Assembly (NCBI GenBank): GCA_017644005.1
Contig: JAEPMJ010000004.1
Location: 364,885-428,884 of the forward strand
Direction of reading: 5' to 3'
DNA from: Rhizobiaceae bacterium
Lineage (GTDB): Bacteria > Pseudomonadota > Alphaproteobacteria > Rhizobiales > Rhizobiaceae
Length of the DNA stretch: 64,000 nucleotides
The notes beneath the pieces were generated by a model. The model searched no databases and had not been told where the DNA came from. It saw only the letters and a list, made by a program, of their open reading frames with translations. Numbering within the stretch: position 1 is the stretch's first letter; the number at the start of each line of letters is the position of its first letter. Of the stretch, positions 7,920-15,001 are shown one piece after another. Both the position numbers and the translations under genes were made by a program.

Positions 7920-9841
7920 TAGAGCGCCGCTTTCCGCTCGGGATCGGCAAAGGCGAGCCGGGCGAGCGCGCCAGGCGTGGCGCGCGATGTAATCGCCAGA
8001 ACGACGACGAGGCCCCAGCCGAGCGCCGAACTAACAAGCCAGGCTACGCTACCGAAGGGGGCGATTACGGCGACAAGGCCAAGGCCACCCGTCGCCAATC
8101 TGGCGCCGAGACCTAGCGGCCGTCCGCACCAGCCTCCTACCGCGACACCCCATAGTGCGGTCGAGGCAATCAGCGCGGAGCTGGCGAGGGCGATCTCGGC
8201 CGCGGTGCCCGAGAACAGGATGGCGTCATCGAAGACGAATCCGAACGGAATGAAGAAGGCAACCAGGCTCATGGCGAAGGCGGTGAAGCTCGTTCGCATG
8301 GCCGAGGTGCCGGCAACGCCAGCCGCCGCGAAGGAGGCGAGCGCCACAGGCGGCGTGACCATCGACAACACGCAGTAGTAGAAGATGAAGAAATGGGCGG
8401 CGAGACTGTCAATGCCGAGTTGCTTGAGCGCGGGCACGTAGAGCACGGCGCCGATGATGTAGGCGGCCACGGTAGGCAGACCCATGCCCATGATGATGCA
8501 GCCGAGGATGGCGAGGCCTAATGAGAAGAAGATGGAGCCGTCCGAAAGGGAAAGCAGACTGTTGGCGAACTTCAACGCAAGGTTTGACTGAACGGCGACG
8601 GCAATGATGAGGCCGATCGCGGCGATCGGCACAGCCACCTCGGCCGCTTGGCGCGGCGCATCCTCGACGGCTGCTACGAATCGACCCGGGCCGATCCAGG
8701 TGCGGCGCCTCAATAAGGGGGCGAGCAGGCACGAGCCCGTGGCCAGCACAGCTGAGTAGGAAGCGGAATAGCCAGCCATCAGGCAGCCGATCAGCACCAA
8801 CGGTGGGAGAAGCAGATGGATGCGTGGCCAGATCGGCTCCATTGCCGCCACCTCCTCCAGTGACAGTGTCTTGAGGCCGAGCCTGCGCGCCGACAGATCC
8901 ACCACAAGCAGCAGAGCGAAGTAGAAGGCGGCCGCCGGGATAAGGCCGGCGAGCGCAATGCGCGCATAGGGAATACTCAGGAGCTCGGCCATGACGAACG
9001 CCGCAACGCCCATAATCGGCGGCATCAGCTGTCCACCCGTGGAGGCGATCGCTTCCACACCCGCCGCGCGCGTGGCGTGAAAGCCACTGCGACGCATGAG
9101 CGGTATTGTAAAGACGCCTGTGGCTGTCACGTTGGCTACAGCGCTTCCCGAGATCGTGCCCATAAGGCTCGAGGCGATGATTGCGGCCTTGGCCGCGCCA
9201 CCTGTTGCCCATCCGGCGATGCGCAGTGCCACATCGATAAACAACTGGCCGCCGCCGATAGCTGAGTAGACCGCGCCAAAGGCGACAAAATAGAAGACGA
9301 AGTGCACGGAGGTCGAGGTCGTCACACCCAGCACGCCTGCCGTGGTCATGGTCGATATCTCGATGGCATCTGAAATGTCGAAGCCGCGGAAGCGCAGCCA
9401 TCCCGGCACGAAGGGACCGAGGAAGGCGTAAGCGATGAAGACGAGGAGGACGGCGACCAGGATCCAGCCGACGGCCCGTCGCGCGCCCTCCAGGAGCAGG
9501 AGAACCAGCACCGTGCCGGCGGCGACGTCCTGCCACAGCACGGGCGAGACGTTCTCCATGCGCGTAGAAAGCCGGTCGAAAGCGACGAGGTAATACGCGC
9601 CGACGGCAAGCACGGCCATCAGGATCGCCGCGTCTATCGCCTTACATGCACGGCGTGGCAGGGTCTCCGTTGTAAGCGGCCGCCACAGGAAGAGCAGAAC
9701 GAGCGCAAAAATAAGGTGCACGGGCCGCTCCAATAGCGGCTGCTGCGGCTCCAGAAGGATCCAGATCTGAAACAGTATGAAGCCTGCTCCAATCAGGACG
9801 CGTGGATGAGCAATACGCGACAGTGAGATTGCGGATTCCAT
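7919..9841 (-). CDS. TRAP transporter fused permease, TAXI type (DctQM fusion)
   Basis: The 640-residue integral membrane protein combines the four-helix small TRAP subunit (about residues 15-125) with the large 12-helix permease. The fusion is typical of TAXI-class TRAP systems. The family motif GTISGSAVANVTATGVFTIP lies in the large domain, followed by GGQLMPPIMGVAAFVMAELL and GMGLPTVAAYII. TRAP systems use an ion gradient to import organic acids delivered by a periplasmic receptor. The receptor gene lies 68 bases upstream on the same strand, and the propeller gene starts at its stop codon. The C-terminal tail (about 540-640) adds extra hydrophobic helices, common in this subfamily. Confidence 0.93.
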   Translation of the reverse strand: MESAISLSRIAHPRVLIGAGFILFQIWILLEPQQPLLERPVHLIFALVLLFLWRPLTTETLPRRACKAIDAAILMAVLAVGAYYLVAFDRLSTRMENVSPVLWQDVAAGTVLVLLLLEGARRAVGWILVAVLLVFIAYAFLGPFVPGWLRFRGFDISDAIEISTMTTAGVLGVTTSTSVHFVFYFVAFGAVYSAIGGGQLFIDVALRIAGWATGGAAKAAIIASSLMGTISGSAVANVTATGVFTIPLMRRSGFHATRAAGVEAIASTGGQLMPPIMGVAAFVMAELLSIPYARIALAGLIPAAAFYFALLLVVDLSARRLGLKTLSLEEVAAMEPIWPRIHLLLPPLVLIGCLMAGYSASYSAVLATGSCLLAPLLRRRTWIGPGRFVAAVEDAPRQAAEVAVPIAAIGLIIAVAVQSNLALKFANSLLSLSDGSIFFSLGLAILGCIIMGMGLPTVAAYIIGAVLYVPALKQLGIDSLAAHFFIFYYCVLSMVTPPVALASFAAAGVAGTSAMRTSFTAFAMSLVAFFIPFGFVFDDAILFSGTAAEIALASSALIASTALWGVAVGGWCGRPLGLGARLATGGLGLVAVIAPFGSVAWLVSSALGWGLVVVLAITSRATPGALARLAFADPERKAAL

Positions 9842-9909
9842 ATGAGTTCACCGCTCAAGGGAATGGGGATGGGAGCGCGCACATATCGGTGCACGCCCCG
9901 TTCTAGCGG

Positions 9910-10908
9910 TTACATCCAGCCGCGTTCTTTGTAGTAGCGCTCGGCGCCTGAATGCAGCGGTATGCCCAGGTTCTCTGGTTTGAAGGCCTGCTCCGGGTCG
10001 AAGTTCGCCCAAGCACCATGCGCCTCGCCGAGTTTCTCCGCGTTCTCGATCAGCGTCTTTGTGATCTTGTAGGCGGTCTCCTCGTCGAGATCCTTGTGGG
10101 CGATCAGCACCGTGCCCAGGTCGGCGCCGGTGTTGGCACCGGACTGCCCTTCGAACCAGGGTCCATACTCGCCCGGCTTGAGACCGTTCCTGGCCAGAAG
10201 GTCTAGGGTCTCCTGCGGCAGGTCGACGAAGGTGACGTCACCGGTCAGGCTGACCTCGGTGATTGTGGGATGGCCCTTGATGATCGTGTCGATGTAAATA
10301 TCGGCCTTGCCGTCGCGGATAACTTCGGGAATCTGCGGGGTTGCCACCTGAATGATCTCGCCACCACTAGCCTTGATCGCTTCAGGGCTTGTGCCGACCG
10401 ATTCCATAATCATGTGGGCCGCCGGAACGGCGCTTGAACCAGTCGGCTTGTAGATGACGCGCACCGGCGCGTCGCCGCCAAGCAATTCTGCGAGGTTGTT
10501 CGTGCCGCGACTACCGATATAGTCGTTGCGAACCATGACGCCGACATGGACAGTATTAAGTCCGCCCACCAGCGCCCGGATATCGGGCGCGGAGGCGCCT
10601 TCATACATGTCGTGCCCGCTGTGGGCCCACACCGCCGTCGCCACATTGGAAAGCGCTATCTCCGCGTCGCCATTCTGAACCACCATAGGGTTGGCTACGC
10701 CACCGCCGCGGGCAACGACTTCCACGCCTGTGCCCCCCAGCTCGGGTTCGAGCATCTGCTCAAGCGTGGCGGCGAAGACATACCAAGACGTGCCTTCGCG
10801 CATGGCGCCAATTCGTATGTCGTCCTGCGCCGAAGCCGTAGCTACGGCGCCGGCGAGCAGGACGCCAGCGACGAGTCCACCGGCGAGTCTCTTCAGGATT
10901 TTCCTCAT
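9910..10908 (-). CDS. TAXI family TRAP transporter solute receptor
   Basis: The 332-residue product has a signal peptide (positive MRKILKRL, hydrophobic core, likely cleavage after ATASA) and a periplasmic TAXI receptor fold: IRIGAMREGTSWYVFAATLE, then GGGVANPMVVQNGDAEIALS, and later KPTGSSAVPAAHMIMESVG. TAXI receptors bind small acids such as glutamate or alpha-keto acids and pass them to the fused permease encoded next. The ATG is well supported by GGGAGG a few bases upstream. Substrate specificity cannot be read from the sequence; the neighbouring lyases suggest a sugar acid or an amino-acid derivative. Confidence 0.94.
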   Translation of the reverse strand: MRKILKRLAGGLVAGVLLAGAVATASAQDDIRIGAMREGTSWYVFAATLEQMLEPELGGTGVEVVARGGGVANPMVVQNGDAEIALSNVATAVWAHSGHDMYEGASAPDIRALVGGLNTVHVGVMVRNDYIGSRGTNNLAELLGGDAPVRVIYKPTGSSAVPAAHMIMESVGTSPEAIKASGGEIIQVATPQIPEVIRDGKADIYIDTIIKGHPTITEVSLTGDVTFVDLPQETLDLLARNGLKPGEYGPWFEGQSGANTGADLGTVLIAHKDLDEETAYKITKTLIENAEKLGEAHGAWANFDPEQAFKPENLGIPLHSGAERYYKERGWM

Positions 10909-10937
10909 TTCATTCCTCCCTTGTTGGATTATTGGTG

Positions 10938-11882
10938 CTATTCTGCAGCCTCGCGCATCACCAAGCCGGCATTGGCGACAGCCGCTTCAATCCGGGCCAG
11001 TTCCTCGCCCTCCGGTTTCGAGGTTGGTGCCCGCACATTGTCGTTGGGAAAGCGACCAGCCAGCCGCATCGCGGTCTTCATGCGCGCATGGGCGTCACCT
11101 GTCGGCTCGCCGAGCCCGTAAACGGCCTCCTTAAGCGGGTTGATGCGCTCCTGGATGGTGGCGGCCTTCGTGAGGTCGTTTGCCTTTACCGCCTCGAAGA
11201 GCTCTGTGATCATCTCCGGTATGAAGGAGGCGAAGCCGACCAGGGCGCCATCGACGCCTTGCACCATTGTCGGCAGCAGGTATTCGTCATGGCAGGTCAA
11301 TATTGACTTTTCGGGCGCGGTATCGCGGATCGCCTTTACGTCTCGGGCGTATTTACTCATGTCGCGTGTGCCTATCTTGAAGGCCTTCACGAACGGCATT
11401 TTCGCGAGCGCCACCAGCGTCTCGGTGGCGTAGGAGGCGCGTGTCCAGGACGGGTAGATGTGGACGATCAGATCGAGCTTGCTCTTCGCGCCAATCGCCT
11501 CAAAATAGCGCAGCACATATTCTTGCCTCATGCCGAAGCGCAACCACATGTGCGGGGGCATAACCAGTGCGCCGGAAGCTCCCGCCTCCTCGAAGGCGTG
11601 GGCGTGTTCAACGGCCTCGTTAATACCCTCGCAGCAGATGCCCGAGACGGTCGGCACGCGGCCGCGCGACTGATCTGCGACGATGCGGGTAACCTCGGCA
11701 CGCTCGTTTTTGTCGAGTGCGAAGACTTCGCCGGTGTGACCGTTGGTTACGAGGCCGGTGATGCCCTTGTGGGTCAAGAGCCAGTCGACAAACTGCCGCA
11801 GGGCGGATTCGTCGATCGATTCATCCTCGTAAAACGGCACCTGGAGCGCCGGCAAAATGCCCTTGTAATCCCATTCGTTCAT
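10938..11882 (-). CDS. DapA/NanA-family (dihydrodipicolinate synthase-like) lyase
   Basis: The product is a class I aldolase or dehydratase TIM barrel of 314 residues, the usual family length. Schiff-base Lys169 lies in AFKIGTRD, the proton-relay Tyr143 in HIYPSW, and the carboxylate-binding loop NGHTGE at 47-52 replaces the more common GTTGE. The family covers lysine biosynthesis, N-acetylneuraminate lyase, 2-keto-3-deoxygluconate aldolase and ketodeoxyglucarate dehydratase. A TRAP operon with an IclR regulator argues for a catabolic 2-keto acid lyase rather than DapA itself. The start has an excellent AAGGAG six bases upstream. Confidence 0.88.
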   Translation of the reverse strand: MNEWDYKGILPALQVPFYEDESIDESALRQFVDWLLTHKGITGLVTNGHTGEVFALDKNERAEVTRIVADQSRGRVPTVSGICCEGINEAVEHAHAFEEAGASGALVMPPHMWLRFGMRQEYVLRYFEAIGAKSKLDLIVHIYPSWTRASYATETLVALAKMPFVKAFKIGTRDMSKYARDVKAIRDTAPEKSILTCHDEYLLPTMVQGVDGALVGFASFIPEMITELFEAVKANDLTKAATIQERINPLKEAVYGLGEPTGDAHARMKTAMRLAGRFPNDNVRAPTSKPEGEELARIEAAVANAGLVMREAAE

Positions 11883-11909
11883 TGTTTTCTCCTTTCGATC
11901 GATTGTGCG

Positions 11910-12719
11910 TCAGCCGTAGCCGCTCAGAACTGTCCCGTTAGCCGCCAGTGCAGCTGCGATATCACTGGCAGCCGCTCGGATTGGCTCCAGCGCCGTCGCC
12001 AGCATCTCTTCCGCGTTGATTCTCACTTTGGGTGCCGCAACACTCACAGCGGCAGTCCCGATACCGTCACCGTCAAGCACCGGCACGGCCAGGATTAGAA
12101 GACCCTCGGTTATGTAGGATTCCGAAAAGGCGTAGCCCCGCTCGCGTATCTCGCGCAAATGCTCCAGCACACGCTCGCGGCCCATTGGTATAATCGGCAC
12201 GTGTTCGCTGGCCGGTGTGGCATCCAGCGTCGCTGCTACGAGATCGTCGGGCAGGAACGCGAGCAGGCTGTGGCCAATCGTGCTGCAATAGGCAGGGATC
12301 GTGGTGCCAATTCTGATGTCGACCCCAAGCCGCGTGTGTCCTGCTCGCACCCGCTCCATGTAGATCATATCGCCGCCATTCAAGATGCCGAGACTTGCGG
12401 CCTCGCCAGTCTGCTGAACGAGCCGCCGCAGAATGGGACGGGCTATGTCGCGCAGATCCATTCTGGCGATGGCATTGAAACCCAAATCGGTGACCTTGAG
12501 CGTCAGCCGGAAGAGCTTCGTGCCCGGCTTCTTCTCAACATAGCCAGCCGCGGCAAGGGTATTGAGCATTCGAAATGCCGTCCCGGCATCGAGGTTTGCC
12601 GTCGTAGCTACCTGCGAAATGGAAAGCTCCGGCGCTTCAGCGCTGAACGCCTCCAACACTCGAAGTCCTTTCGCGAGGGACGCGACCATATTCCGAGAGT
12701 CATGGGCAGCTTCAGACAT
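11910..12719 (-). CDS. IclR family transcriptional regulator, first gene of the TRAP operon
   Basis: The 269-residue product has an N-terminal winged helix (SLAKGLRVLEAF, then SISQVATTANLDAGTAFRML) and a C-terminal IclR effector domain (GEAASLGILNGGDMIYMERV, later CSTIGHSLLAFLP and SYITEGLLILAVPVLDG). IclR proteins bind a pathway intermediate and repress or activate nearby genes. The ATG at 12719 (MSEAAHDS) is preferred over the upstream GTG-type extension to 12893, because the extra residues look non-coding and would cover the palindrome at 12732-12764. It is followed after 27 bases by the lyase gene, so it probably regulates its own operon. Confidence 0.93.
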   Translation of the reverse strand: MSEAAHDSRNMVASLAKGLRVLEAFSAEAPELSISQVATTANLDAGTAFRMLNTLAAAGYVEKKPGTKLFRLTLKVTDLGFNAIARMDLRDIARPILRRLVQQTGEAASLGILNGGDMIYMERVRAGHTRLGVDIRIGTTIPAYCSTIGHSLLAFLPDDLVAATLDATPASEHVPIIPMGRERVLEHLREIRERGYAFSESYITEGLLILAVPVLDGDGIGTAAVSVAAPKVRINAEEMLATALEPIRAAASDIAAALAANGTVLSGYG

Positions 12720-12731
12720 CGTTCTTGCTTT

Positions 12732-12764
12732 TTTCGGATTGCGAAACTTTTGCTGTAATCCGAA
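12732..12764. promoter_or_regulatory. Candidate IclR operator (nested inverted repeats)
   Basis: Two nested perfect inverted repeats lie 13-45 bases upstream of the iclR start. The outer pair is TTCGGATT (12733-12740) with AATCCGAA (12757-12764). The inner pair is TTTCG (12732-12736) with CGAAA (12742-12746). IclR proteins bind palindromes of this size, usually over their own promoter. The assignment is by position and symmetry only. Confidence 0.45.
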
Positions 12765-13241
12765 TTTAGCGCAGGCATTGCGCAGTAGCAAGTCTTTGGA
12801 GGCCTCTCGTCCACATTCGAGTGCACAAGAACGGCGGTGGTCTCCAGTTTGCGGCTCGTCACACCTGCATCGGAGGCAGCTGCCTCGCTCCACGGCGCGA
12901 AAAGCAGTCTCGCGTCTTTGCCGAAACGGGCGCCCTGCGACGCTCCGAGTGGCGACAAGGGGAGCCTGTTGCAGGTTATTGGAATGCGACAGGAGAGTTG
13001 GCCTCAGGCAACGGGTTGCCGGGACCGGGCAGGGGCTCGCATCACAGGGCCTTCGCGAAGCGAATTGCCGCCAATTGGCGGATTCGGGATGCGATGCCCC
13101 GCAGACAGTGGCGATTGCCGGTCATCAGACACCAATCGGATCATGATTTATGTCGAAGCGGAGGGATCACAAGAAAGCCGCGGATGCAGCAATTCATGCG
13201 CTAAGTCGCGACCTAACCGGGATAAAGACTGATCAAGCAGC

Positions 13242-13265
13242 GTAAACTCCAAGGACCGAGTTTAC
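13242..13265 (-). terminator. Hairpin downstream of tRNA-Glu, possible terminator
   Basis: A perfect 8-bp stem, GTAAACTC with GAGTTTAC, encloses an 8-base loop. It lies about 47 bases past the tRNA 3' end in the direction of transcription. No T tract follows, so intrinsic termination is uncertain; it could equally be a protein-binding site. Confidence 0.35.
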
Positions 13266-13311
13266 ACATTGCCGTCTAGGCCATTGATCCAATTGAATGT
13301 TCCAAAGAGAC

Positions 13312-13387
13312 TGGCACGCCCAACGGGACTCGAACCCGTGTTTCCGCCGTGAAAGGGCGGCGTCCTAGACCGCTAGACGATGGGCGC
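13312..13387 (-). tRNA. tRNA-Glu (anticodon UUC)
   Basis: The complete 76-base cloverleaf includes an encoded CCA (13312-13314). The acceptor stem is GCGCCCA with TGGGCGT, closing on a G-U pair. The anticodon arm CCGCC-CTTTCAC-GGCGG presents TTC, and the T arm has ACGGG-TTCGAGT-CCCGT. It reads GAA and GAG codons. It is flanked by a good promoter upstream and a noncoding stretch downstream, and is not clustered with other tRNAs. Confidence 0.97.
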
Positions 13388-13400
13388 GCGGAACGGAGCG

Positions 13401-13428
13401 CTTATAACAGCTTCGCTTTGCCCGGCAA
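13401..13428 (-). promoter_or_regulatory. Sigma-70 promoter of tRNA-Glu
   Basis: On the minus strand TTGCCG (13428-13423) and TATAAG (13406-13401) are separated by 16 bases. The -10 box ends 13 bases before the tRNA 5' end, a fitting distance for a short 5' leader. GC-rich bases follow the -10, as often seen in stable-RNA promoters. Confidence 0.55.
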
Positions 13429-13459
13429 CCCGGAAAGCCAGCTCCAAACGAAGATTTTT

Positions 13460-14776
13460 CTACTTTCTTTTGCGCCGGCGGCAGCGCCAGTTCCAATCGC
13501 GCTCCGGACCCACGTCAATATGAACGGATTTGGTATGACAATAAGTGCCGACTCCGCCGCGACCCGGCATAGCTCTCAAAAACTGCGCCAGCTCCCATTT
13601 GCCTATGCCGGGAACCTGGATATCGGCCGCGGCGCAATACATGTGCAGCGAGTTGCTTGAGCCGCGGGCGCGGCGATTGTGTTTCGGGCTGCGATAGCCG
13701 GAGGTGACCACGACCTTTTCGCCATAGTGCCCCTCGACCGCCTTAAGTACCCGCACAAGCGATGGTTTGAGACAGGCTACGTCGACCCTGTCGGTCTGGA
13801 TCGTCAGGCCGTTCGGCGCCAGCCGCGCAAAACCGGGCGCCATCGCAAGCTCGACGTCGTTATTCTCGTTGATATCGATGTCACTGTGGTCGTTCGTACC
13901 CGACTTGCGTTTGATTTCGTAAAGGTTGTCGGTATCCCTTACACCCGGCAGCGCTTCTCCGCTGTAAAATCCGGCCGCGGACGAACGGCTGGGCTGGGCG
14001 GCCGCAAGCATCACAGGCTCAGGTTTCCGCTCGGTCTGCGGAGCGGCTTCGGAATTCGAGAAAAAAGCGGAGAGGAAGCCGCGGCGCCTTGCGGGCGCCT
14101 GGGGCACGGCCTCAGGTGGGCGATTCTCGATATATGCCGTCGGCCGCACGACATCAGCCAGGTCCGCGCTTTCGGCGCTGGCGACTTCGAGGGTTTCGTC
14201 AGCGTCGGGGGGAGCTGCCTCGGGAACGGCGTCCACTACTTGTGCCGGTGCTTCAGTTGCTTCGGCTGCCGCTGTTGGTTGCTGGAGATTCGTCGGCGGC
14301 GCCCTGCGGTGTTCGGTCCTTGCGAACAGGGCTGAAAAGAAGCCGCGCCGCTGTGGTTCCGGCTGAATTCCGGCCTGCTGCGCGGCAACAGCCGGTACCG
14401 TTTCCAGATAGGCGCCTTCGGTGCCCATGCGGGCAGCCAGAATAGCGTCGTCGACATCCTCGGTCGCTGCGGCGGCAATCTCGACCCGCTCGTCGGGCAG
14501 GGTGGACCCGGTCGCATCGGCGTCGGCGGGCGCGGCTGCCACTTCCTGCGGCAGGGCCAGATCGTCCTCAGCAACCGCAACGTCGTCGCCTGCCGGTGGT
14601 TCAACTTCCGCAATCTGCGGCTGGTAGCCGGGCTGGGCGACGAGACCAAGCTGTGCAAACGGGTCAGACGACGTGCTGCAAGAGGCGAGCATCAGCCCAG
14701 CCAGCCCGGCAGCACCAGCACGACATGCAACCTTAAACCAATGAAGAGCCGGCGTTGTCACTCCGTCAGCCTGCAA
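13460..14776 (-). CDS. M15A-type peptidase lipoprotein (D-Ala-D-Ala carboxypeptidase-like)
   Basis: The 438-residue product has a lipoprotein signal (LMLASC, Cys33), a long low-complexity Ala/Glu/Pro linker (about 50-270), and a C-terminal peptidase M15A domain (about 320-432). The domain holds VTSGYRSPKHNRR and the zinc ligands His378, Asp385 and His419 (SLHMYCAAADI and SVHIDVG). It probably trims peptidoglycan peptides from the outer membrane or inner envelope face. The basic motif RRGF-(F/L)-SA-(L/F)-F occurs twice in the linker, at 143-151 and 231-239, 88 residues apart. The start is either TTG at 14776, with AGGA upstream, or GTG at 14758; both leave the signal intact. Confidence 0.87.
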   Translation of the reverse strand: MQADGVTTPALHWFKVACRAGAAGLAGLMLASCSTSSDPFAQLGLVAQPGYQPQIAEVEPPAGDDVAVAEDDLALPQEVAAAPADADATGSTLPDERVEIAAAATEDVDDAILAARMGTEGAYLETVPAVAAQQAGIQPEPQRRGFFSALFARTEHRRAPPTNLQQPTAAAEATEAPAQVVDAVPEAAPPDADETLEVASAESADLADVVRPTAYIENRPPEAVPQAPARRRGFLSAFFSNSEAAPQTERKPEPVMLAAAQPSRSSAAGFYSGEALPGVRDTDNLYEIKRKSGTNDHSDIDINENNDVELAMAPGFARLAPNGLTIQTDRVDVACLKPSLVRVLKAVEGHYGEKVVVTSGYRSPKHNRRARGSSNSLHMYCAAADIQVPGIGKWELAQFLRAMPGRGGVGTYCHTKSVHIDVGPERDWNWRCRRRKRK

Positions 14777-15001
14777 GGTTTCTTCCTTTTGCGTTTGTCA
14801 TTGCCGCCGCTTTGCGGCTGCTGACATTCTCAACCGGTTGTCGGTAAGGCCGACGCGATCAAGCTCGTCGGATTATCCCACCAATCGTGTACTTGCCCCA
14901 AGCAGCGAAATTCGCCGGCAAGGCTTTATCGCGCGTTAAAACCGCGACGGAAATCACGAACCGCAAACTAGCGAATAGCGACCGCTACCGCTACCGCAAA
15001 T

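Larger units (their letters stand above)
12720..13311. other. 592-bp intergenic region with several palindromes, no gene seen
   Basis: This is the longest gap in the window, between the IclR start and the 3' end of tRNA-Glu. I see no credible ORF on either strand. It holds the candidate IclR operator (12732-12764), a perfect 14-bp palindrome CCGCCAATTGGCGG at 13068-13081, and a hairpin at 13242-13265 downstream of the tRNA. The rest could hold the operon promoter, a leader or a small RNA, but I see no direct evidence for the latter two. Confidence 0.5.

Noticed and set aside
13312..13387. tRNA-Glu as an integration site for a genomic island covering the IclR-TRAP operon.
   Set aside because: No integrase gene and no second copy of the tRNA 3' end are visible in 5584-6016 or elsewhere in the window.
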